Assembly (NCBI GenBank): GCA_911728435.2
Contig: OU452198.1
Span: 434,001-498,000 of the forward strand
Origin: Apoderus coryli
Lineage: Eukaryota; Arthropoda; Insecta; Coleoptera; Attelabidae
Length of the DNA stretch: 64,000 nucleotides
Direction of reading: 5' to 3'
The notes beneath the pieces were generated by a model that worked only from the letters and a program-made list of their open reading frames with translations, was not told the origin of the DNA and made no database searches. The translations under genes were made by a program, and so were the position numbers. Shown here in pieces: positions 60,901-64,000 of the stretch (its first letter is position 1; every line of letters starts with the position of its first letter).

Positions 60901-61421
60901 ATTGTAATGCAGCTTTTCTTTGACGATTGTATGGCCACTGATGAAGAAGCTTGAAGCTCCGAAACATGTTTGTTTTATTTCGTGGAGGATTGAGTTTCAT
61001 TCCTGTTAAATAGAATTTACTCCACTATAGAATGGACTACTTCTTTCAGGTGGTCAATAACTTTGTTGTTAAAGTCTGGGGTAGATTGGACGAACTTTTT
61101 TTTGCGATGTGTTTAAATCATTATTCTATGTACTGATCTCTTTCTTCAAAATGAAGTGCAGTTTATTTGAAGATCAAGAGTAGGCCTTGCTTTCTTCCTA
61201 ATAAAAAGTTTATCGCCAAATGATAGCGGGTTTTTTTTAAATATTTTACGTACCATTAACTTTGGCTCCATCATAAATATAAAAAGGCTACAATATTTTA
61301 TCACGTATTTGTGGTGCTTTGAACATTTCAGAGTAGAAAATATTATGAAAATTTACAAAAAAGGAAGACTTATACTGAGTCTGTTGCAACTGGAATCTCA
61401 TTTGGGACACTCATTTCCTAA
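23531..61421 (+). CDS. RNF216: RNF216/TRIAD3-type RBR E3 ubiquitin-protein ligase, 16 exons
   Basis: The exons are 23531-23533, 23730-23876, 24236-24405, 26713-26902, 30849-31106, 34102-34285, 34480-34842, 40553-40772, 45079-45268, 51505-51729, 51770-51991, 52056-52121, 56623-56855, 56909-57058, 60445-60628 and 61332-61421. All have GT-AG borders and matching phases, giving 964 aa. The order is: an N-terminal region with FPD-type CUE-like modules; a low-complexity Pro/Ser linker; a charged helix before the RBR; RING1 from C669; IBR near 755-800; RING2 with likely catalytic C844; and a Lys/Glu-rich tail. RBR ligases load ubiquitin onto the RING2 cysteine; vertebrate RNF216 acts in TLR/RIG-I signalling and autophagy turnover. 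The start codon is the last triplet before the first donor (ATG|GTAAGT). The gene spans 38 kb because of transposons. Confidence 0.9.
24600..26611 (+). pseudogene. jockey/CR1-type LINE in RNF216 intron 3
   Basis: The linker ([20 protein letters not shown]) is followed by a reverse transcriptase with [39 protein letters not shown] and the catalytic [11 protein letters not shown]-terminal maturase-like region ends near 26500. A frameshift near 25098 and a deletion near 25610, just before GPLLFLVYI, break the frame. The 3' end is a (TAA)n run at 26593-26611. It is 5' truncated and inactive, in the same orientation as the host gene. Confidence 0.88.
27732..27780 (-). ncRNA. type-I hammerhead ribozyme motif
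   Basis: On the minus strand: CAAC, CTGAGGA, stem II GTTACTAATTAGTAAC (perfect hairpin arms), GAAA, ACGT, C, then GTTTG. The core is intact; stem I has about 3 bp. Confidence 0.7.
28755..28797 (+). ncRNA. type-I hammerhead ribozyme
   Basis: GTCA, CTGATGA, stem II AGGTAGTACCT, GAAA, ACATGT, A (GUA cleavage site), TGAC. All core bases are present and stem I has 4 bp. Confidence 0.78.
29061..29103 (-). ncRNA. degenerate hammerhead ribozyme motif
   Basis: On the minus strand: CTGAGGA, GCAGC...GCTAC (one mismatch), GAAA, ACGT, C. The core is preserved, but stem I pairing is poor, so activity is doubtful. Confidence 0.5.
29330..30145. mobile_element. foldback element with CAGGGTGTC inner ends
   Basis: The left arm (about 29338-29650) is repeated in inverted orientation at about 29885-30130. 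Both carry the ATTGAGAGGGGACA end, the phrase GAGATAAGAGACTGATGTC, and an inner CAGGGTGTCAAAG/TTTGACATCCTGT pair. It has no ORF and sits in RNF216 intron 4. Confidence 0.7.
31230..32750 (-). repeat. degenerate coding-like Lys/Glu/Arg-rich repeat region
   Basis: The plus strand is a T/C-rich array of phrases such as TTCTTCTAGTCGTTTTCTTT and TTTTTCAGCTTCACGTTGT. The minus strand would encode a charged coiled-coil type protein (for example [20 protein letters not shown]). A block at about 31545-32100 is duplicated at about 32225-32700. Frames are short and broken. It resumes after the LINE fragment, at 33867-34030. Its origin is unknown: a decayed repetitive gene or a minisatellite. Confidence 0.55.
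32751..33866 (-). pseudogene. RNase H-encoding non-LTR retrotransposon fragment (copy 1)
   Basis: The minus-strand frame of 371 aa begins with the end of the RT region ([20 protein letters not shown]), has an internal deletion near 90 aa, and then a full RNase H domain. Catalytic-site motifs are [14 protein letters not shown] (D), FQAEINAI (E), [14 protein letters not shown] (D) and [20 protein letters not shown] (D). A CCHC-type tail ([14 protein letters not shown]) follows. RNase H places it in the I/LOA-like part of the LINEs. It is embedded in the Lys/Glu-rich repeat; short CTTTCT-like sequence occurs at both borders. Confidence 0.85.
33867..34030 (-). repeat. continuation of the Lys/Glu/Arg-rich repeat
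   Basis: T/C-rich phrases such as TTCCAGTCGCATTTTCTT match 31230-32750. This shows that the LINE fragment at 32751-33866 was inserted into a single older array. Confidence 0.6.
34480..34842 (+). CDS. RNF216: RNF216 exon 7: Pro-rich linker and CUE-like module
   Basis: This is the largest exon (aa 318-439). It holds Gln/Pro-rich disorder ([17 protein letters not shown]) and then [20 protein letters not shown]. That pattern of I/L-FPD-x-P followed by a hydrophobic helix is CUE-like and may bind ubiquitin. Confidence 0.85.
35330..36480. repeat. partial copy of the GAACGCCTATG repeat family with (ACAG)n
   Basis: It starts at GTTGCCCACGAGGCACGAAT and runs through several subunits with CTATTTACGAACGCCTATG / AGGTTATATTCTAT. 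It ends with an (ACAG)n microsatellite at 36387-36440. The same order occurs in both arms of 46611-50791. It has no coding capacity. Confidence 0.75.
36537..38393. mobile_element. 1.85-kb foldback element with CAGGGTGTCC ends
   Basis: The left end TATACAGGGTGTCCTACGGT (36540) and the right end ACCGTAGGACACCCTGTATA (about 38372-38391) are inverted. The arms match over several hundred base pairs, including a second inner pair CAGGGTGGTCAAAAAA (36964) / TTTTTTGACCACCCTG (37943). The central part is about 37250-37700. It has no ORF and appears nested or composite. Confidence 0.75.
38747..39645. mobile_element. palindromic element of the CGACTGGACAAAAACCC family
   Basis: The plus-oriented arm (38747-39060) and inverted arm (about 39405-39645) share ATGGGAAACCGTGACGCTTT and ATCTGGTTATCTTTTCAATA. 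Single-arm relatives lie at 46060-46430, 51040-51434 and 62160-62620. The frames read from it are not supported as genes. Confidence 0.65.
39955..40345 (+). pseudogene. mariner-like transposase fragment
   Basis: Conceptual translation across frames gives [21 protein letters not shown] and [20 protein letters not shown]. These are the catalytic-core motifs of mariner/Tc1 transposases (D in HDGAP, D in SPDL.DFF). Several stops are present and no terminal repeats are seen. Confidence 0.75.
40553..40772 (+). CDS. RNF216: RNF216 exon 8: second CUE-like module
   Basis: aa 439-512. It contains [20 protein letters not shown] followed by [20 protein letters not shown]. This region preceding the RBR is well conserved in RNF216 orthologues and resembles the module in exon 7. 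Confidence 0.88.
40788..41100 (-). repeat. probable 3' end of a jockey-type LINE
   Basis: The sequence starts ATTTATTTACGGACAAGAAA, like those at 56320 and 57345 where it marks LINE 3' ends (minus orientation). No diagnostic protein motif remains. Confidence 0.4.
41230..42330. repeat. tandem repeat of ~421-468 bp units
   Basis: The phrase GTCGATTTGGAACGTCAAGG recurs at about 41237, 41705 and 42126. Units share CAATCCTATGGATGTGAAAC, GGAGAGAAGACC and TGACGGAGCATTCGGACACA. Copy 2 is 421 bp and copy 1 carries about 47 bp more. Part of a further unit lies at 45358-45600. Each unit keeps a 73-aa plus-strand frame ([20 protein letters not shown]) and a 65-aa minus-strand frame. Neither is recognised. 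Confidence 0.8.
42563..42613 (-). ncRNA. type-I hammerhead ribozyme
   Basis: On the minus strand: GCCA, CTGATGA, stem II GGGACT...AGTCCC, GAAA, ACATGT, A, TGGC. The core is intact and stem I has 4 bp. Confidence 0.8.
42902..42952 (+). ncRNA. hammerhead ribozyme with core mutation
   Basis: This mirrors 42563-42613, but the first box reads CTAATGA instead of CTGATGA. The stems are preserved (GCCA/TGGC, GGGACT/AGTCCC). The missing conserved G should abolish or strongly reduce cleavage. Confidence 0.65.
43430..44710 (-). pseudogene. RNase H-encoding non-LTR retrotransposon fragment (copy 2)
   Basis: This is closely similar to 32751-33866, but extends further 3' ([16 protein letters not shown]...). 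RNase H motifs: [52 protein letters not shown]. The frames are broken. The zinc-knuckle segment is expanded as three copies of a 62-bp unit at 43651-43836, which shifts the frame. Confidence 0.82.
43651..43836. repeat. 62-bp tandem repeat, three copies, inside a LINE
   Basis: ATGCATTC(A/G)CAGAGCACGT starts at 43651, 43713 and 43775, each followed by CTCTGTTGCGTCTTCGCAAA. 62 is not a multiple of three, so the coding frame is lost. Confidence 0.9.
44720..45000 (-). pseudogene. LINE reverse transcriptase fragment
   Basis: On the minus strand, [20 protein letters not shown] and the later [10 protein letters not shown] match the start of a jockey-type RT domain. It abuts the RNase H LINE fragment and ends about 80 bp before RNF216 exon 9. 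Confidence 0.65.
45831..46430. repeat. left direct repeat flanking the 4.2-kb foldback
   Basis: About 600 bp, nearly identical to 50798-51434 but lacking about 37 bp. It contains a minus-strand remnant of an RTE-like LINE linker and a single arm of the CGACTGGACAAAAACCC family (46060-46430). Confidence 0.75.
46611..50791. mobile_element. 4.2-kb foldback element (GAACGCCTATG family)
   Basis: The ends CTGTTGCCCTCGAGGCACGA (46611) and its reverse complement (50791) are inverted. The arms meet near 49030 at a palindromic spacer (ATATATTACATATATGATAT). Each arm is a string of about 260-420-bp subunits with (A)CGAACGCCTATG and GGTTATATTCTAT, and carries (ACAG)n near the centre (48846-48916; (CTGT)n at 49071-49091). 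It has no ORF. It lies in RNF216 intron 9, between two ~600-bp direct repeats. Confidence 0.8.
50798..51434. repeat. right direct repeat flanking the 4.2-kb foldback
   Basis: This is a longer version of 45831-46430. Its minus strand keeps [20 protein letters not shown] and [17 protein letters not shown], the linker typical of RTE/BovB-type LINEs. It ends about 70 bp before RNF216 exon 10. Confidence 0.75.
51770..51991 (+). CDS. RNF216: RNF216 exon 11: RING1
   Basis: aa 651-724. The RING1 cysteines start at TCGCCFDEE (C669/C671/C672), followed by [20 protein letters not shown] and [17 protein letters not shown]1 recruits the E2 in RBR ligases. The preceding intron is only 40 nt. Confidence 0.9.
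52810..52869 (+). repeat. tRNA-like (A/B box) repeat head, copy 1
   Basis: GGCTGTGGCGTCATTGGTA resembles an A box and GGGGTTCGAATCCCAGC has a B box with T-arm pairing. The anticodon arm and paired acceptor ends are missing. Confidence 0.55.
53109..53168 (+). repeat. tRNA-like repeat head, copy 2
   Basis: Same as 52810-52869 with GGTAGGGCATCC in place of GGTACGGCATGC. It lies 299 bp downstream. Confidence 0.55.
53426..53485 (+). repeat. tRNA-like repeat head, copy 3
   Basis: Identical to copy 2 over the A- and B-box parts, 317 bp further on. Confidence 0.55.
55965..56011 (-). ncRNA. type-I hammerhead ribozyme
   Basis: On the minus strand: AACA, CTGAGGA, stem II GGCCATA..TATGACC (one C/A mismatch), GAAA, ACATGT, A, TGTT. 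The core is intact and stem I has 4 bp. Confidence 0.72.
56310..56545 (-). repeat. probable LINE 3' end
   Basis: It starts with ATTTATTTATCTATTTACGG, resembling the LINE 3' end at 57345, and ends about 80 bp before RNF216 exon 13. No protein motif was recognised. Confidence 0.4.
56623..56855 (+). CDS. RNF216: RNF216 exon 13: IBR domain
   Basis: aa 747-824. The zinc-binding pattern [34 protein letters not shown] and the following basic/acidic helix match the in-between-RING domain of RNF216. Confidence 0.92.
56909..57058 (+). CDS. RNF216: RNF216 exon 14: RING2 with catalytic cysteine
   Basis: aa 824-874. [20 protein letters not shown] is followed by [20 protein letters not shown]. By alignment with RBR enzymes, C844 in NKMTCSCG is the thioester-forming residue. 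The intron before it is 53 nt. Confidence 0.92.
57340..58725 (-). pseudogene. jockey-type LINE, RT to 3' end, in RNF216 intron 14
   Basis: On the minus strand, the RT domain at 58711-58106 has [20 protein letters not shown] and the catalytic [11 protein letters not shown]. The usual GVPQGS motif is shortened to [13 protein letters not shown], a 3-residue deletion. After a frameshift, the C-terminal region continues at 57974-57537 ([20 protein letters not shown]). A 3' tail rich in AATAAATA ends near 57340. It is 5' truncated and inactive. Confidence 0.85.
58836..58899 (+). repeat. tRNA-like SINE head
   Basis: GCCCGCGTGGTATAGCACGT (A-box-like) and GAGTTCGACAGCCC (B-box-like), followed by a T-tract. 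The clover leaf is imperfect. Confidence 0.4.
59333..59378 (-). ncRNA. type-I hammerhead ribozyme
   Basis: On the minus strand: CACT, CTGAGGA, stem II GATCT...AGATC, GAAA, ACGT, T, AGTG. The core is intact and stem I has 4 bp. Confidence 0.75.
59352..59534 (-). pseudogene. N-terminal fragment of a Penelope-like ORF
   Basis: The minus-strand frame of 60 aa contains [20 protein letters not shown] and [20 protein letters not shown]. This resembles the region before the RT in Penelope-like elements (KYG...HKNH..FLL.C). The last residues (NQHSEDDLI) are encoded by the overlapping hammerhead motif at 59333-59378. This suggests truncation of the element at, or recombination with, its ribozyme. Confidence 0.5.
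60136..60185 (-). ncRNA. type-I hammerhead ribozyme
   Basis: On the minus strand: CTGTC, CTGAGGA, stem II GACTT...AAGTC, GAAA, ACGT, C, GACAG. The core is intact and stem I has 5 bp. Confidence 0.8.
60306..60355 (+). ncRNA. type-I hammerhead ribozyme
   Basis: CTGAC, CTGATGA, stem II GACTT...AAGTC, GAAA, ACGT, T, GACAG. The core is intact; stem I has one mismatch. Confidence 0.72.
60445..60628 (+). CDS. RNF216: RNF216 exon 15: end of RING2 and helical tail
   Basis: aa 874-935. It begins with the last RING2 zinc ligand context KCPLFSDN and continues into charged helix ([25 protein letters not shown]). The acceptor CTTTGAAG lies inside a 12-bp direct repeat created by a transposon insertion immediately upstream. 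Confidence 0.88.
60790..60835 (-). ncRNA. hammerhead motif with mutated core
   Basis: On the minus strand: CCA, GTGATGA (expected CTGATGA), stem II GGAGC...GCTCC, GAAA, ACATGT, T, TGG. The first core base is changed, so it is probably inactive. Confidence 0.55.
60931..60975 (+). ncRNA. hammerhead motif with weakened stem II
   Basis: GGCCA, CTGATGA, stem II GAAGC...GCTCC (one mismatch), GAAA, ACATGT, T. The core is intact; stem I is mostly lost. Confidence 0.55.
61332..61421 (+). CDS. RNF216: RNF216 terminal exon 16
   Basis: After the acceptor ACATTTCAG, the frame (phase 0) reads [20 protein letters not shown] and ends at TAA 61419-61421. Phase match and a short basic tail make it the likely last exon; no conserved domain confirms it. 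Confidence 0.65.
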   Translation, partial: SRKYYENLQKRKTYTESVATGISFGTLIS

Positions 61422-61548
61422 TTATGTATTTCAATGCTCTTGTATATTTTTTTATTTTTGTTCTGGTTTAGGATTTAGAAATACTGTTAAAACAAAATTA
61501 AGTGTTAAGGTAACTCCCTTATTTTAATAATGTGATGAATATGAAAAT

Positions 61549-61781
61549 GTAAACCTGTTGGCAACACCGCTACGCGTCTAGTTAAACGCGAGCTGGTTGT
61601 GTCGTAGACCACCATAGGATAGAAGAGACTGGAAAGGTCCAGAACGTTCGCGCGTGATGTTAAACGCAATACAATAAATACAGACATATAGTGCATTAGT
61701 TTGTTTAAGTATAAATAAATTAGTTTTAATTAAAGAGAAGAGCGTTTTTCTTTCACACTACGAACCACGAAAAACATTACA
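61549..61781 (+). mobile_element. LTR followed by primer-binding site
   Basis: A 233-bp segment begins TGTAA and ends TTACA (TG...CA with short inverted ends). Two nucleotides later comes TGGTGTCAGGTGTGGGG, a typical retroviral-type primer-binding start (TGG complementary to a tRNA CCA end). No gag or pol follows. It is probably the 5' LTR remnant of an LTR retrotransposon. Confidence 0.6.
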
Positions 61782-62159
61782 TTTGGTGTCAGGTGTGGGG
61801 TAATAACGCTCTTTAATTTATTTACACTTAGTAACTGAGCACTTAAACAAACTAATAACTTCTTGTATTTTTCTTCTTCTATACTTAATTCTATGTTGAC
61901 AACCAACTTTCACAATCAAATTATAGGAATTTAACGTCGTCTGGGCCCATAACCTGATATTAATTTAGATAAAGTTGGAATCAGTACCGCAGGAACATCT
62001 TAATAAACTTTTTTTATATTATTGATAATTTAAAAAATTAAATTAATTACGAAAGACAGTGTCAGGTCATATGTACAGAGATTACTGTGTAACCATTTTG
62101 AAATAAGCGGGTATTATGTACATTCAGAAACAATACAATTTTATAATGACTTCTCAATC

Positions 62160-62620
62160 TCCCGAATCAGCGACTGGACAAAAACCCATTGTTTTTTATG
62201 CGCCCTTTATATATATTATTTGATATGGGAAACCGTGACACCCTCCAACTACTAGCTTCTGTATATAATAATAAAAGTCCGACATTTAATTTACATGAAG
62301 GCGTTTCGAGAATCTTGAATGACCACTCTGTATTTACAATATCTGGTTATCTTTTCTAATATATGCTTTTATCTTTGGACTAACTCATAAACATAAACTC
62401 AATATTCTCGATTAGAAAAAAGGTCGTTCTTTTAGGTACCTAACAATTCCTTTAGGAATATTTGTTAAAAGCCCAAGAAAATTTATTACTTGCAGATGTT
62501 GTATAATGTTTACGAAAAGATTATATTAGGTATAATACTATAAAAATAAGAGAACATATCCAAATATATATACAGGGGAGGACAAAAGTGAATTCTATTG
62601 TCAGTGTGTTGTTTTGTTAC
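62160..62620 (+). repeat. single arm of the CGACTGGACAAAAACCC family
   Basis: It matches 38747-39060 and 46060-46430 (ATGGGAAACCGTGACACCC, AACTACTAGCTTCTGTATAT, ATACAGGGGAGGACAAAAGT). It is non-coding. Confidence 0.6.
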
Positions 62621-62722
62621 AACTGTTCAATTATTGTTAATTCAACAGTCCTGAGTACAATGATGTGCCATATGTGGGGGGTAACATAAGAACATTTTTG
62701 AGAAAATGCAGGTTTTTTTTTG

Positions 62723-63150
62723 TCACTTTGTGATTAATGAAATAACAAAGCGGGCACCGTTAATCGTTTGCCAATGGGGTAACCTTTTCCCAAACGACCG
62801 TTGCACGTTTTCTATGATTTCGGGGGTGATCAATTGCATCTCGTTTTGAATACGGTGCCTTAATTCATCTAAATACTGTGATCTATTTAGGTAAATACGA
62901 TTTCTGAGAAGTCGTACGGGTTTTAAATCGGGCGATCTCGCTATGTGAATGAACCGTAACAAGGTATAGTCCGATTCAGGGTCGAATGAGCCAGACGCGC
63001 ATTTGTTTAGTACAGTAACAGCAGTTGTAGCACGTAATGTAGGTCAAAATCCTAAAATTGCTTCGTTACGAAAATCTGCCATTTCTCAAAATTGTTTTTA
63101 TGTTATGTGGCACATCATCGTACGACAGCATCAACTTATCAGTGCCCTAA
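62723..63150. pseudogene. rearranged mariner transposase fragments
   Basis: On the minus strand at 62962-62723, IARSPDLKPVRLLRNRIYLN then LITPEIIENVQRSFGKRLPH is the transposase C-terminus. On the plus strand from about 63003, VARNVGQNPKIASLRKSAIS resembles the N-terminal DNA-binding part. The opposite orientations show rearrangement or two nested copies. Confidence 0.55.
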
Positions 63151-63279
63151 AAATAGGGATTGCAATTTACATGGTATTAATTTTACATTTGGCTGTATCA
63201 GAGGAAATCTGTTCAGAGCATACCATTCAGATAGAAAATTCTAGTCACTCCGAACTCGATCACAGCCTATAACAACCCT

Positions 63280-64000
63280 ATATACAGGGTGTTAATTAAG
63301 TATCTGGCCAAATTTCAGGGGGTGATTCTTTGAGTGATTTTAAGGTAAAAAGTATAATATAGTATAGCGTATAAGCAGGTGTCCGGAAATCAGTGGCGGC
63401 TTTAGGATTTGAACTTGGGGGGGGCGCATCCCCAAAGGTCAAGTCTTAAGCTATATTGAATATGCTTGTAAAAAAATTGTAAATTTTCACGTATGCGGAT
63501 AAGACTTTATAAAATATGTTACTGATCGGGCATGACGAGGAACATGGAGATAAAATTTAAAGGAAATACGTTTGTTAACTTTTTATATGTATATTAAACG
63601 AAACTAAACAATTCTAAATTTGAAACAAAAAAGAAATAAACAAAACTGAAACAACTCGTAGATCACACAAAAACAAAATACATAAAACAAAAATAAAATA
63701 AAAACATAAACAACTAAAGTGACTTTTTATTATTCTAACCAACAAACCAAGTCCGAAATGAATAAAAACCAAACGCCGAACGTCAAGGAAAAATGAAGCC
63801 GAAAAGGACAAAGACACCGACTCCTAGAAATTCGCATTATAGACCAAGAGCCAAGAGCAGTCCTGTTAAATATTATAGACCGGGTGCTCGATTAAAACAT
63901 ATTTATGCAATTAATCTATTTATATGTGGAGGAATTCATGTGGAGGAATTCATGGAAATGCATAGTTTTCAAGATACAGGGTGTCAACATTTTTTTTTTT
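63280..64000. other. gene-free end of window
   Basis: TATACAGGGTGTTAATTAAG at 63283 and ATACAGGGTGTCAACA near 63975 are ends of CAGGGTG-type repeats. No gene is recognised. Confidence 0.4.

Larger units (their letters stand above)
60745..61010. mobile_element. inverted hammerhead-pair element
   Basis: Two diverged arms carry hammerhead-like motifs in opposite orientation (60790, -; 60931, +), with CTCCAC-type motifs near both ends (about 60760 and 60980). No clear target-site duplication is seen. It lies in RNF216 intron 15. Confidence 0.6.

Overview
The window looks like a piece of a beetle (Coleoptera) nuclear genome. It is AT-rich, the genes have GT-AG introns (several about 52 nt long), and there are many non-LTR retrotransposons, mariner relics, foldback elements and Penelope-type elements. 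The beetle call rests mainly on two tandem glycine-rich secreted peptide genes whose C-termini (GGHQGGYKSHGY and GGHQGGYKTHGY) resemble the tenebrionid antifungal peptide tenecin-3.

Five host genes can be assembled exon by exon, and all reading frames close. (1) and (2): paralogous tenecin-3/holotricin-3-like genes at 388-1414 and 4612-5837 (+), separated by a satellite-like array. (3): cytochrome b561 at 12811-15543 (-), 5 exons, 274 aa. (4): a SINA/SIAH-like RING E3 ligase at 17726-19920 (-), 4 exons, 267 aa. (5): an RNF216/TRIAD3-type RBR E3 ubiquitin ligase at 23531-61421 (+), 16 exons, 964 aa. The last gene spans about 38 kb because its introns are full of mobile DNA. An unrecognised 111-aa reading frame lies at 21857-22192 (-).

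Most of the rest is mobile or repetitive. It includes a mariner with both terminal inverted repeats (6600-7772), a LINE split by a 1,040-bp insertion (8895-10800), a LINE inside RNF216 intron 3 (24600-26611), two RNase H-bearing LINE fragments (32751-33866 and 43430-44710), and a jockey-type LINE (57340-58725). There are also a start-of-LTR plus primer-binding-site remnant (61549-61800), tRNA-derived repeats, several kilobase-scale foldback elements and tandem arrays.

The most notable content is a set of about 16 type-I hammerhead ribozyme motifs on both strands. Each has a CTGANGA box, a stem-II hairpin, GAAA, a very short self-complementary stem III, a TH cleavage site and usually a matching stem I. 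Several sit as head-to-head pairs in palindromic elements with 11-14 bp target-site duplications. One copy is fused to what looks like the N-terminal part of a Penelope-type ORF. One insertion sits exactly at the 3' splice site of RNF216 intron 14, and its target-site duplication supplies the present polypyrimidine tract.
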